Shown here one piece after another: positions 32,664-43,010 of a stretch of DNA of 64,000 bases. Position 1 is the first letter of the stretch. Each line of letters starts with the position of its first letter. The stretch is from Ruminococcus sp. GTDB taxonomy: Bacteria > Bacillota > Clostridia > Oscillospirales > Ruminococcaceae. The DNA lies in assembly GCA_021199375.1 (NCBI GenBank), contig JAJQIB010000035.1, forward strand, positions 1 to 64,000, given 5' to 3'. Below the pieces are notes generated by a model. That model was not told the origin of the DNA and ran no database searches. It saw only the letters and a list, made by a program, of their open reading frames with translations. Both the position numbers and the translations under genes were made by a program.

Positions 32664-32859
32664 CGAACGTGAAAGGGGCGTGAGTTCCCACAAAGTGCAT
32701 AAGAAATAGCAGGATCAATGGTGATTTTTATATCACAGTCCTTGTTTCTCGACCTGATCGGTGAAATAATTCGGCAAGGGCTTTGATATAAGAGGATATT
32801 ATTGATTTTTTTGTGTGCTTTTTTACGCAAGTTTATTTTTTGGGAGGTGAGCAGAAAAA
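32664..32859 (+). promoter_or_regulatory. long structured 5' leader of the ATP synthase operon
   Basis: The region between the promoter and atpB has no reading frame with a ribosome-binding site but several potential stems: GTGAT with ATCAC (32721-32736) and CCTTG with CAAGG (32740-32779) enclosing further pairs. The 3' end is AT-rich and reaches the GGGAGGTGAG Shine-Dalgarno. No known riboswitch class is recognised. It may be a regulatory leader. Confidence 0.4.
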
Positions 32860-33600
32860 ATGATTTCCTTGGCAGACAGCTTCAGCACCATCGGATATCT
32901 TGCCGATTCGTCGATTTCAGAAGAGATAAACGAACAGCTTAAGTGTGATGTGGTTTTCTCAATTCCGGTGCCATTTATTGATGGTGGAATACCGGTCTAC
33001 AATTCGACAGTGGTAACATGGATTATTATGGCGGTGCTAGTTATAGCTTCTATAATAGCTACGAGAAACCTAAAGATTGTTCCGTCGAAGGGTCAGATGC
33101 TGCTTGAAACCGCAGTTGGCTGGATAAGAGATTTCTGCTACAACGGCATGGGCGAGCGAGGCATGAGATATTTTCCGTATCTCGGAACAGTTCTTATCTA
33201 CATAGGCTGCTCTAATATTATCGGATTGATAGGACTTAAGCCGCCAACAAAGGATTTAAGCGTCACCATAGGTCTAGCGCTTATGAGCATAGTTTTGATT
33301 GAATATGCAAATATTCATCAGCGCCGTGTGGGTGGATTCTTTAAATCGCTGGCATCACCTACGGCAATAATGCTTCCGATGAACATATTAGAGATCGGAA
33401 TAAGACCGTTGTCGTTGTGTATGCGACTTTTTGGAAACGTAATAGCATCCTTTATAATCATGGAGCTTATTAAAATGGTTTGTCCGGCGGTAATTCCTAT
33501 GGTATTTAGCTTGTATTTCGACATTTTTGACGGATGCTTACAGGCGTATATTTTCGTATTTTTAACCTCGCTGTTTATAAGAGAAGCGGTGGAGGATTAA
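32860..33600 (+). CDS. atpB: ATP synthase F0 subunit a
   Basis: The 246-residue membrane protein forms the proton half-channels beside the c ring. The essential Arg lies in LSLCMRLFGNVIASF (about residue 186), and the C-terminal helices include LQAYIFVFLTSLFIREAV. It is the first gene of the operon. No atpI gene precedes it. GGGAGGTGAG lies 11 nt before the ATG. An unusual N-terminal extension (about 40 residues, acidic and serine-rich) precedes the first helix. Confidence 0.95.
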   Translation: MISLADSFSTIGYLADSSISEEINEQLKCDVVFSIPVPFIDGGIPVYNSTVVTWIIMAVLVIASIIATRNLKIVPSKGQMLLETAVGWIRDFCYNGMGERGMRYFPYLGTVLIYIGCSNIIGLIGLKPPTKDLSVTIGLALMSIVLIEYANIHQRRVGGFFKSLASPTAIMLPMNILEIGIRPLSLCMRLFGNVIASFIIMELIKMVCPAVIPMVFSLYFDIFDGCLQAYIFVFLTSLFIREAVED

Positions 33601-33639
33601 TAACAAACTAACAGTTAAATTTTTGAGGAGATGTTTTTT

Positions 33640-33855
33640 ATGTCAATAGCAATTGGAGCTGCAATCGCAGTATTAACAGGTATAGGTGCAGGAATCGGTA
33701 TCGGTATGGCAACAGGTCATGCGTGTGACGCTATTGCAAGACAGCCCGAAGCAAAGGGTAGTATTCAGTCGGCACTTCTTTTAGGATGTGCACTTGCCGA
33801 GGCTACAGCTATTTATGGACTTTTGGTAGCTATTCTAATTATATTTGTAGCATAA
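33640..33855 (+). CDS. atpE: ATP synthase F0 subunit c, proton-type
   Basis: The 71-residue hairpin protein forms the rotating ring. The loop ARQPEAKG and the carboxylate Glu in LAEATAIYGLL are present. The positions that bind Na+ in sodium-dependent rings are changed: the helix-1 Gln is Ile (GIGIGM) and the Ser after the Glu is Ala. This suggests H+ coupling. The ATG at 33640 is preferred over ATG 33631, which directly abuts the GAGGAG site and leaves no spacer. Confidence 0.93.
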   Translation: MSIAIGAAIAVLTGIGAGIGIGMATGHACDAIARQPEAKGSIQSALLLGCALAEATAIYGLLVAILIIFVA

Positions 33856-33888
33856 CAAAGTCTTTGTTTTAGAAGGGATCGGTGAAAT

Positions 33889-34380
33889 ATGTTAAATATA
33901 GATCCATGGGATATAATGTGGACGGTAATAAACCTTATTATACTGTTTTTACTGTTAAAAAAGTTTCTATTCGGGCGCGTCACAGCTATTATGGACAGAC
34001 GTGCTAAGATGATTCAGGACGATCTTGACAATGCCAAGAAGGCAGGAGAAGAGGCTGAACAGCTTAAGGCAGAGTATGAGGATAAGCTAAACGATGCACA
34101 TGCACAGGCGGTGAAAATCACAAATGATGCAAAGCAGCGTGCTGACCGTGAGTGCAATGAGATGCTTGAGGAGGCAAGGCAGGATGCCGCTAAGATACGC
34201 TCAGATGCTCAAAAGGATATCAAGCTTGAGCGTGAAAAGGCTATCGAGGATGCTAAATCTGAGATCGCAGACCTTGCAGTTATGGCAGCCCAGAAGGTGC
34301 TTGAAAAGAATATAGAGGAGCAGAGCAACCGTGAGTACGCTCAACAGCTTTTGTCAGAGGTAGGTGCTTACGATGAGTGA
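33889..34380 (+). CDS. atpF: ATP synthase F0 subunit b
   Basis: The 163-residue protein is the peripheral stalk subunit: one N-terminal membrane helix (about 8-24, [18 protein letters not shown]) followed by a long charged coiled coil (about 35-155). It overlaps the next gene by 8 bp (ATGAGTGA), so translation is coupled to the delta-alpha fusion. Alternating Ala/Glu/Lys heptads are evident. Confidence 0.94.
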   Translation: MLNIDPWDIMWTVINLIILFLLLKKFLFGRVTAIMDRRAKMIQDDLDNAKKAGEEAEQLKAEYEDKLNDAHAQAVKITNDAKQRADRECNEMLEEARQDAAKIRSDAQKDIKLEREKAIEDAKSEIADLAVMAAQKVLEKNIEEQSNREYAQQLLSEVGAYDE

Positions 34381-36403
34381 GAGGTTTAGTGCAAGAGAAT
34401 GCGCACAGGTACTGCTTGACACATCTGCGCCTGAGACTGATATAAACACTATGCTCGATATATGGAGAGGCAACGAGGATTTGCAGACTGCATTGCTAAG
34501 TCCGGCAGTTGAAAAAGTAGAAAAGCTTCGTGTCATTGACAGAGCCTTTCCGAAAAGCGTATGCGAGTTTATAAAGACGCTAGAGAATGAGGGCGGACTA
34601 GATCATATTGATGAGGTAATTGCCGCCTATGAGGAGCTAAAGCTCGAAAAAAATAAGACTCTTTTAGCAAAGCTTACATGTGCAGAGGAGCCTGATGATG
34701 AGCTTATTGAAAGCGTAAAGAGCACAGTAAGCAAGAGATTTGATGTAAAGTCGGTAAAGGTCGAGGTAAAAATAGATCCCGAAATTATCGGCGGATATAT
34801 ACTTTATGTAGGTGACAAGGTTTTTGACAAGAGTGTCAAGAGCGCTATGAAGTCACTTAAGGAAAAGCTGTCGAAGAGCGAGAGCTTGAGCGGCAGGAAG
34901 GACGGCAAGGGCGATATAATCTCAATGCTCAGAAGTGAGATAAGCGACTTTGAAGCAAAGGTTGAGATTAGCGAATCGGGTACAGTCGTTTCAATTCACG
35001 ATGGTATAGTTAAGGTTCATGGACTAAGCAATGCTATGTTTGGCGAGCTTATTCAGTTTGAAAACGGAGTCAAGGGTATAGTTCAAAATGTAAATTTTGA
35101 TTCACTCGGATGCGTTTTGCTCGGAACAGACTATGGCTTGCGTGAGGGCTCAAGAGCGATCAGAACCAAAAAGCGTGCGGGTGTTCCCGTAGGCGAGGAC
35201 TTTATCGGACGTGTAATAGATGCACTTGGCGCACCGATTGATGGACTTGGCGAAATAAAGGAAAGCGATTTCTATCCAATTGAGGCACAGGCTCCCGGAG
35301 TTTGTGAGCGCAAGAGTGTTTCTCAGCCGTTACAGACGGGTATTTTGGCAATAGACTCAATGTTTCCGATAGGCAGAGGACAGCGTGAGCTTATTATCGG
35401 AGACAGACAGACTGGAAAGACATCTATCGCAGTTGATACTATTATAAATCAAAAAGGACAGGACATTATCTGTATATATGTAGCAATCGGACAGAAGGCA
35501 TCTACTGTTGCAAAGGTCGTAAGTGACTTTAAAAAGCATGGAGCTATGGATTACACAATTGTAGTTTCAGCAATGGCGTCAGACCTAGCACCGCTTCAGT
35601 GGGTAGCACCCTATGCAGGTACAGCAATGGCGGAGTATTTTATGCATCAGGGCAAGGATGTGCTTATCGTATACGATGATTTGTCAAAGCATGCGGCGGC
35701 ATACCGTGCGATGAGTCTGCTTCTTGAGCGTTCTCCCGGACGTGAGGCATACCCCGGAGATGTTTTCTATCTCCATTCAAGACTTCTTGAGCGTTCCTCA
35801 AAGCTTGATGACGCTCATGGCGGCGGTTCAATCACGGCTTTGCCTATTATCGAAACGCAGGCAGGAGATGTTTCAGCGTACATACCGACTAACGTAATTT
35901 CTATTACAGATGGTCAGATTTTCTTAGAGACTCAGCTGTTTAATGCAGGTGTTCGTCCTGCTGTAAACGTAGGATTGTCAGTTTCGCGTGTAGGTGGTGC
36001 TGCTCAGACAAAGGCTACAAAAAAGGTTTCGGGTACACTGCGTATGGATTTGGCACAGTATCGTGAGATGGAGGTCTTTACTCAGTTTAGTTCAGACCTT
36101 GACAAGACCACAAAGGATATGCTTGATTTTGGTGACAGACTAATGGAGCTTTTAAAGCAGCCTCTATATCGTCCGTTTGCTATGTACGAGCAGGTGCTTT
36201 TGCTGTGCGTGGCAAACCATAAAATCATGCAGGATATTCCGATAGAGAGCGTTAAAAGCTTCAGGACAGATATTCTTGAGTATTTTGATGCAAACTGTGC
36301 TGATATAGTAGATGAAATCAAGACCAAGAAGGTTTTGTCGGACGAGCTCGAGGATAGAATCGTCACAGCGGCAAAGGAATTTAAGGCAACCTATACAGCT
36401 TAA
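34373..36403 (+). CDS. ATP synthase F1 delta-alpha subunit fusion
   Basis: One uninterrupted 676-codon frame encodes an atpH-like delta region (about 1-175, ending [20 protein letters not shown]) and then a complete alpha subunit (about 185-676) with [16 protein letters not shown] and Walker [10 protein letters not shown]. These are normally separate atpH and atpA genes in the same order. The linker is short ([12 protein letters not shown]). An in-frame ATG at 34925 with AAGGG 13 nt upstream could allow a separate alpha chain by internal initiation. The start ATG at 34373 has AGAGGTAGGTG upstream. Fused delta would tie the peripheral stalk to one of three alpha chains if all are fused, so stoichiometry (three alpha per delta) is a problem unless alpha is also made alone. 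Confidence 0.85.
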   Translation: MSERFSARECAQVLLDTSAPETDINTMLDIWRGNEDLQTALLSPAVEKVEKLRVIDRAFPKSVCEFIKTLENEGGLDHIDEVIAAYEELKLEKNKTLLAKLTCAEEPDDELIESVKSTVSKRFDVKSVKVEVKIDPEIIGGYILYVGDKVFDKSVKSAMKSLKEKLSKSESLSGRKDGKGDIISMLRSEISDFEAKVEISESGTVVSIHDGIVKVHGLSNAMFGELIQFENGVKGIVQNVNFDSLGCVLLGTDYGLREGSRAIRTKKRAGVPVGEDFIGRVIDALGAPIDGLGEIKESDFYPIEAQAPGVCERKSVSQPLQTGILAIDSMFPIGRGQRELIIGDRQTGKTSIAVDTIINQKGQDIICIYVAIGQKASTVAKVVSDFKKHGAMDYTIVVSAMASDLAPLQWVAPYAGTAMAEYFMHQGKDVLIVYDDLSKHAAAYRAMSLLLERSPGREAYPGDVFYLHSRLLERSSKLDDAHGGGSITALPIIETQAGDVSAYIPTNVISITDGQIFLETQLFNAGVRPAVNVGLSVSRVGGAAQTKATKKVSGTLRMDLAQYREMEVFTQFSSDLDKTTKDMLDFGDRLMELLKQPLYRPFAMYEQVLLLCVANHKIMQDIPIESVKSFRTDILEYFDANCADIVDEIKTKKVLSDELEDRIVTAAKEFKATYTA

Positions 36404-36421
36404 AGAAGGGACTGTGGGATA

Positions 36422-37306
36422 ATGGCTAATATGCGCGAAATAAAAGAGCGTATCGAAAGCATAAATGATATAAAGAAGATAACCAACGCCATGTACCTTA
36501 TTTCCTCGTCAAAGTTAAAAAAAGCGAGAGCATCGCTTGACTCAACGGTTCCTTATTTCGAGAATCTTCAGTATACGATACATCACATCCTAAAGCATAC
36601 CGGTGATTTTGAGCATCCGTACTTTGATAACGGCAGAAATAAGCCTGAGGATAAGAAGATGTACGGATATATCGTTGTGACAGGCGATAAGGGATTATGC
36701 GGAGCGTATAACCATAACATAGTAAAGCTTGCTGAGCAGGAGATTGCAAAGCATGAAAACACCTGCTTGTATGTAGTAGGAAGTGTGGGAAGAACCTACT
36801 TTGAAAACCGAGGACTCAATGTTGATGCTGAGTTTTTATACACAGCGCAGGATCCGGCACTTTTTAGAGCAAGGCGGATTCAAGAAACAATTACCGATTT
36901 GTTTTTGCGAGGACAGCTAGATGAGGTATATGCGATATTTACACAGCTTGAGCGAAACGCTGAGACGCCTAAGATGATAAAAATCTTTCCACTTGAGCGC
37001 GAGCATTTTGAGGGGATTAAGGTGGCGCCTGAGCACAGGCATTCCGCAGCAGTATTCGAGCCCTCTCCCGAAAAGGTTATGGATCATCTTGTTCCTAACT
37101 ACACAAAGGGCTTGATTTTCGGTATACTTAGTGAGGCATTTTGCAGTGAGCAGAATGCGAGAATGACGGCTATGGAGTCAGCGACAAGCAGTGCAGATGA
37201 TATGATAGCTCAGCTTTCACTCGATTACAACCGAGCCAGACAAGCGGCAATTACACAAGAGATTACGGAAATTGTAGGCGGCGCACGCAGCCTGAAGAAT
37301 AAGTGA
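36422..37306 (+). CDS. atpG: ATP synthase F1 subunit gamma
   Basis: The 294-residue central rotor subunit shows the family N-terminus (MREIKERIESINDIKKITNA) and the C-terminal coiled-coil helix (NRARQAAITQEITEIVGGA). The middle Rossmann-like domain includes VTGDKGLCGAYNHN. It follows the delta-alpha gene by 18 bp with AAGAAGGGA upstream and is followed by atpD. Confidence 0.96.
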   Translation: MANMREIKERIESINDIKKITNAMYLISSSKLKKARASLDSTVPYFENLQYTIHHILKHTGDFEHPYFDNGRNKPEDKKMYGYIVVTGDKGLCGAYNHNIVKLAEQEIAKHENTCLYVVGSVGRTYFENRGLNVDAEFLYTAQDPALFRARRIQETITDLFLRGQLDEVYAIFTQLERNAETPKMIKIFPLEREHFEGIKVAPEHRHSAAVFEPSPEKVMDHLVPNYTKGLIFGILSEAFCSEQNARMTAMESATSSADDMIAQLSLDYNRARQAAITQEITEIVGGARSLKNK

Positions 37307-37331
37307 TACTTAAAAAGATGGTGATTGATAG

Positions 37332-38726
<1,395 letters not shown>

Positions 38727-38729
38727 TCC

Positions 38730-39140
38730 ATGGCGAATAGCTTTAAACTTGACATTCTTGCGGCGGATAAGTACTTTTACAGCGGCGATTGCGAGGAGAT
38801 CATTTTTCCATCAATAGATGGAAGTATGGGTGTTTTACCAGGTCATGAGCCGATGATTTGCTGCCTTTCACAGGGTGAGGTTCAGTTTCGTGTTGACGGA
38901 GTATGGAAAAGAGCGATAGTCTCTGAGGGCTTTTTAGAGATTATGCCGACATTTGTAAAGATGTTTGCCGACACGGTTGAACGACCTGAGGATATCGATC
39001 TAGTAAGAGCTGAAGCGGCAAAGGAAAGAGCTGAAGAGCGTTTAAGACAGCAGCTTTCCACCAGACAGTACGCTCACACTCAAGCGGCGCTTAGACGAGC
39101 AATGGCGAGAATAAAAGCGGCAGGAAAGAATTATCATTAA
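38730..39140 (+). CDS. atpC: ATP synthase F1 subunit epsilon
   Basis: The 136-residue protein has the N-terminal beta-sandwich (FKLDILAADKYFYSGDCEEI, then GSMGVLPGHEPM) and a C-terminal two-helix arm (about 88-136) that can inhibit the motor. Its Shine-Dalgarno GAGGAGG lies inside the end of atpD, 3 bp apart. It ends the operon and is followed by a terminator. Confidence 0.95.
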   Translation: MANSFKLDILAADKYFYSGDCEEIIFPSIDGSMGVLPGHEPMICCLSQGEVQFRVDGVWKRAIVSEGFLEIMPTFVKMFADTVERPEDIDLVRAEAAKERAEERLRQQLSTRQYAHTQAALRRAMARIKAAGKNYH

Positions 39141-39147
39141 AAAACAG

Positions 39148-39190
39148 GAGCGGTTTGCATTTTGTCTGCAAGCCGCTCTTATTGTATTCT
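39148..39190 (+). terminator. intrinsic terminator after the ATP synthase operon
   Basis: A 12-bp stem (39148-39159 with 39167-39178, one G:U) is followed by TTATTGTATTCTTTT. The converging dCMP deaminase gene ends close by. Confidence 0.75.
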
Positions 39191-39205
39191 TTTAAAATGA
39201 GGAAG

Positions 39206-39685
39206 CTAAAGTGAAAGATTAATCTCACGCTCGGTGGGTATGTAGCGTTTGTAGGAAATTCCCACCATGTCGAACATCATCTTGCTTGCCTTGGTGTCAT
39301 CGCTGTCGGCATATTTATCTGACAGGTATATCACCTCAGCAATACCACTTTGTATAACAGCCTTAGCACATTCGTTACAGGGAAAAAGCGTAACATAAAG
39401 CTTGCTGCCGCCAAGAGGTGCATGACTGTTTAGTATAGCATTTAATTCTGCGTGGCAGACAAACGGATACTTAGTGTCTAGTCTGGCACCATCACGCCCC
39501 CACGGCATATCGTCATCATTACATCCTATCGGCATACCGTTGTAGCCTACCGATAGGATTTTGTTTTCCTTTGATACAATGCAGGCTCCGACCTGAGTGT
39601 TTGAGTCCTTGCTGCGCTGTGCAGAAAGCAGCGCGATTCCCATAAAATACTCATCCCATGAGATGTAGTCAGTACGTTTCATCAT
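39206..39685 (-). CDS. deoxycytidylate deaminase (ComEB-like)
   Basis: The 159-residue zinc enzyme converts dCMP to dUMP for thymidylate synthesis. The zinc and catalytic residues are in CHAELNAIL and FPCNECAKAV. The segment QVGACIVSKENKILSVGYNGMP is typical of the family. Two successive ATGs (39685 and 39682) share the site CGGAGGAACAA. It follows fabD by 12 bp on the minus strand. Confidence 0.93.
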   Translation of the reverse strand: MMKRTDYISWDEYFMGIALLSAQRSKDSNTQVGACIVSKENKILSVGYNGMPIGCNDDDMPWGRDGARLDTKYPFVCHAELNAILNSHAPLGGSKLYVTLFPCNECAKAVIQSGIAEVIYLSDKYADSDDTKASKMMFDMVGISYKRYIPTEREINLSL

Positions 39686-39697
39686 TTGTTCCTCCGT

Positions 39698-40627
39698 TTA
39701 AAGCTCAGCTGCCTTTTCGAGTGTAGCAAGATTTTCGCAGTTTGCAGCATTTGCATCCTTAAGCGTCTTTTTCACAAGCCCTGTAAGCGTTTTTCCTGGA
39801 CCGCATTCAATGTAGGTATCAAAGCCCTGGGCACTTATTGCCGCAAGCTCATTGGTAAATCTTACAGGCGATACGATATGCTTCGAGAGCAGTGTTCTCA
39901 TGTCAGAAAAGTCGGTAAGCTCATCGCCTAGTACGTTTGAGAAAAACTTGATTGTAGGAGCAGCAAAGGTAAAGTCTTCACTCTTTTGATAGAACTCATC
40001 AGCTGCCGGACGCATTATTTCGCTGTGGAAAGCACTTGCTACATTAAGCTTTACGCACTTTACACGCTTAGCAGTGCTGGTGCTTGTGATAAGCTCGCAG
40101 GCAGCATCTATAGCTTCACATTCTCCTGCTATAACAGTTTGCACAGGTGAGTTATAGTTTACAGGAACAACATAGCCATCTGTCTGCTCACAAGCAGCTT
40201 CTATTTCAGCAGGTGTCGGACCTATTACAGCACACATACCTCCGTTTGAGCTTTCGGCTGCCTTTTGCATAGCGCAGGCTCTTATTTTTATAAGCGAGAA
40301 GGCTTCTTCAAGTTCGAGCATTCCACTCGCTGCCATAGCCGCATATTCGCCGAGTGAATGTCCCGCAACTCCTTCAAAGGTCACTCCCTTTTCCTTTAAA
40401 GCTTCAAAGGCACATAGTGAGCATGCCATGATTGCAGGCTGCGAATTGGCGGTCTTGTTAAGCTCGGTGGGATCCTCGCAGAAGATGATATCCTCTAGCT
40501 TGTATCCCAAAGCCTTGTCGGCAGCCTCAAAGATTTTTCTTGAGCTTTCAAAGGTGTCATAGAACTCCTTAGCCATTCCTACATACTGTGAGCCCTGTCC
40601 CGAAAATAAAGCGATATTTTTTCCCAT
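39698..40627 (-). CDS. fabD: malonyl-CoA:ACP transacylase
   Basis: The 309-residue enzyme loads malonyl groups onto ACP for fatty acid synthesis. The nucleophile Ser is in GHSLGEYAAM (about residues 91-100), the N-terminal motif ALFSGQGSQYVGM is conserved, and the His is in VASAFHSEIMRPAA. AAAGGA lies 10 nt before the ATG. It is divergent from the main fab operon (fabH starts 361 bp away) instead of lying between fabK and fabG, and is followed by dCMP deaminase. Confidence 0.96.
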   Translation of the reverse strand: MGKNIALFSGQGSQYVGMAKEFYDTFESSRKIFEAADKALGYKLEDIIFCEDPTELNKTANSQPAIMACSLCAFEALKEKGVTFEGVAGHSLGEYAAMAASGMLELEEAFSLIKIRACAMQKAAESSNGGMCAVIGPTPAEIEAACEQTDGYVVPVNYNSPVQTVIAGECEAIDAACELITSTSTAKRVKCVKLNVASAFHSEIMRPAADEFYQKSEDFTFAAPTIKFFSNVLGDELTDFSDMRTLLSKHIVSPVRFTNELAAISAQGFDTYIECGPGKTLTGLVKKTLKDANAANCENLATLEKAAEL

Positions 40628-40987
40628 GTTAAAAAAGTCCTTTCATAAAGAATTATCTAATATTGTTAGTTATGTGACTATCGTACAAAATCGAGGCGTT
40701 TTTTTCGCCATTTTGACAAATAGATAGAAAATTGCATCTGTTCATAATATGCTCATACAATCATTTATATTTAGAAACATATAAGGTATATAATAAAAAA
40801 GAATGGGCTTACTATGCGTTTTGCCGAAGATTTTGTAAAAAATCACGTCAAGGTGCTGATTTTATTATAGCACAAATTTTAAAGCTTTTCAATATGTAGG
40901 TTGAATTTTGTGAAATTTTTTAGGCTCGCTCAGAATAAATCCGCAGTCGAATGCATCGACTAGGATCGAAAGGAATGGTTATCACAA
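40628..40987. other. intergenic region between fabD and fabH
   Basis: This 360-bp AT-rich region must hold both fab promoters. A TATAAT-like -10 is seen at 40789-40794 but its -35 is poor, and TTGACA at 40713-40718 has no -10 at correct spacing. A small hairpin (AGTCGA 40945-40950 with TCGACT 40956-40961) lies just upstream of the fabH Shine-Dalgarno. I could not find a clear FapR or FabT operator. Confidence 0.45.
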
Positions 40988-41989
40988 ATGTTAAAGACTA
41001 CAGGAGTCAAGGTCAAGGGTATCGGCAGATATGTTCCCGATTTAATTGCAACGAATGACGACTACGCAAGGATTGTCGATACAAACGACGAATGGATTAC
41101 TCAGCGCACGGGAATCAAGACCCGTCATATCTCAAATGGTGAGCCGACCTACTATCTCGGAGCATTAGCAGCAAAGGATGCTATAGCGGATGCAGGTATC
41201 TCAGCTAAAGAGGTAGATCTTATCCTAGCGACCACCTGCACGCCCGATTACTTCACACCCTCAACCGCTTGTCTTATTCAGCGAGAGCTTGATGTTTTTG
41301 GCTGTCCAGCAATTGATATAAATTGTGCTTGCTCAGGCTTTGTTTATGCTGTTGATATGGCAAGACGTTATCTTATGTGTGATGATATAAAAAATGTACT
41401 TGTGGTAGCAACCGAAGAGCTTTCGAAGTTTGTTGATTATGAAGATCGCTCAACCTGCATTCTTTTTGGTGACGCAGCAGCTGCTGTAGTGCTTTCTAAA
41501 GAGGACGATACGCTTTTTTCAAGCTTTATTGCCGCAGACGGAAGCGGAGCGAGCTGCCTTGCATCAAGAGCGCTGCTTACTATAAATCCCTTTAGGCAAA
41601 ATGAAAGCGAATTTGATATGGACATGCCTGAGCCGAACAAGCATTATTTGCTTCAGGACGGCAAGGAGGTGTACAAGTTTGCCACTAAGGCTATGCCACT
41701 TGCGGTAGAAAAAGCTTGCGAAAGGGCTGAAATTACGCCCTCTGACCTTGATGCAATTGTACCGCATCAGGCAAATGTCAGAATAATCGAAACAGCAGCA
41801 AAGCATCTTCATGTACCAATGGAAAAGATGGTTCTGAACATTTCAGATTACGGAAACACATCATCAGCATCAATTCCGAACGCCTTTTATGATGGTGTAA
41901 AGAGTGGAAGAATCAAGCGTGGCGACAAGGTGTGCTTCGTAGGCTTCGGAGGCGGACTCACCTATGGTGCTTGTATACTTGAGTATTGA
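40988..41989 (+). CDS. fabH: beta-ketoacyl-ACP synthase III
   Basis: The 333-residue condensing enzyme starts fatty acid synthesis from acyl-CoA and malonyl-ACP. The catalytic triad is visible: Cys in DINCACSGFVYA, His in VPHQANVRIIE and Asn in SDYGNTSSASIP. It is the first gene of the plus-strand fab-acc operon and has AAAGGA 11 nt upstream of the ATG. Confidence 0.97.
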   Translation: MLKTTGVKVKGIGRYVPDLIATNDDYARIVDTNDEWITQRTGIKTRHISNGEPTYYLGALAAKDAIADAGISAKEVDLILATTCTPDYFTPSTACLIQRELDVFGCPAIDINCACSGFVYAVDMARRYLMCDDIKNVLVVATEELSKFVDYEDRSTCILFGDAAAAVVLSKEDDTLFSSFIAADGSGASCLASRALLTINPFRQNESEFDMDMPEPNKHYLLQDGKEVYKFATKAMPLAVEKACERAEITPSDLDAIVPHQANVRIIETAAKHLHVPMEKMVLNISDYGNTSSASIPNAFYDGVKSGRIKRGDKVCFVGFGGGLTYGACILEY

Positions 41990-42051
41990 TAAGATTTAAG
42001 TGGAATGGGTAATTAAAAACAGACAAATTGTATTTTTAGAGGAGTATTATT

Positions 42052-42984
42052 ATGACAAAGCTAAACACATCCATTTGTGACATTTTAGGCACTAGGTATC
42101 CGCTTATTCAAGGCGGAATGGCATGGATTGCCGAGTCTACCTTGGCATCCGCAGTATCAAACGCCGGAGGTCTCGGAATTATTGCTGGAGGCTCAGCGCC
42201 TATCGACTATTTAAGAAACGAAATCAGAAAGTGCAAGGAGCTTACGGACAAGCCTTTTGGCGTGAATATCATGCTTATGTCTGATAACGCTGAGGATTTG
42301 GCTCAGCTGGTAATTGACGAGGGCGTTCAGGTGGTTACTACCGGTGCCGGAAATCCCGGAAAATATATAGCTGCCTGGAAAGAGGCTGGAGTAAAGGTTA
42401 TCCCGGTTGTTCCATCGGTAGCACTTGCTAAGAGAATGGAGCGCTCAGGCGCTGATGCCGTTATCGCAGAGGGAACAGAGAGCGGCGGACATATTGGTGA
42501 GAACACCACCATGTGTTTGGTTCCTCAGGTGGTGGATGCACTTTCTATCCCTGTAATTGCTGCAGGAGGCATTGCTGACGGAAGAGGAGTTGCAGCATCT
42601 TTTATGCTCGGAGCGAAGGGAGTGCAGATAGGCACGCGTTTTCTTGCTAGTGAGGAGTGCGTAATTCATCCTACATATAAGGAGCTTGTAATAAAGGCAA
42701 AGGATACTGATAGCATAGTAACAGGACGCTCAACGGGACATCCTTGCAGAAATGTAAAGACTAAGCTTACAAAGAAGCTTGCAAGCAACGAGATGAATGG
42801 CACTATTTCGCCTGACGAGTTTGAGAAGCTTACGGTGGGCTCACTTCGAAAGGCTGTACAGGATGGAAATCTTGAGGAAGGCACCTTCCTATGCGGTTCA
42901 ATTGCAGGTATGGTAAATGAGGTTAAGCCCTGCAAGGATATAATAGAAGAAATTATGGCACAGGCAAGCGAGCTGCTTGACTGA
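42052..42984 (+). CDS. fabK: enoyl-ACP reductase II (FMN-dependent)
   Basis: The 310-residue flavoprotein catalyses the last reduction of the cycle. It belongs to the nitronate monooxygenase-like TIM-barrel family: YPLIQGGMAWIAESTLASAV at the N-terminus, the catalytic His in EGTESGGHIGENTT, and GGIADGRGVAASFMLGAKGV at the FMN phosphate site. No fabI gene is in the window. RBS AGAGGAG. Confidence 0.96.
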   Translation: MTKLNTSICDILGTRYPLIQGGMAWIAESTLASAVSNAGGLGIIAGGSAPIDYLRNEIRKCKELTDKPFGVNIMLMSDNAEDLAQLVIDEGVQVVTTGAGNPGKYIAAWKEAGVKVIPVVPSVALAKRMERSGADAVIAEGTESGGHIGENTTMCLVPQVVDALSIPVIAAGGIADGRGVAASFMLGAKGVQIGTRFLASEECVIHPTYKELVIKAKDTDSIVTGRSTGHPCRNVKTKLTKKLASNEMNGTISPDEFEKLTVGSLRKAVQDGNLEEGTFLCGSIAGMVNEVKPCKDIIEEIMAQASELLD

Positions 42985-43010
42985 TATGTAAAAATAATGG
43001 AGGAAAAAAC

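Noticed and set aside
33631-33639. Upstream ATG for the c subunit
   Set aside because: It directly abuts GAGGAG with no spacer, and the added residues (MFF) are not family-like; ATG 33640 has a 9-nt spacer.
40713-40718. TTGACA as the fabH promoter -35
   Set aside because: No -10 element lies at 16-19 bp; the nearest TATAAT-like sequences are much too far.
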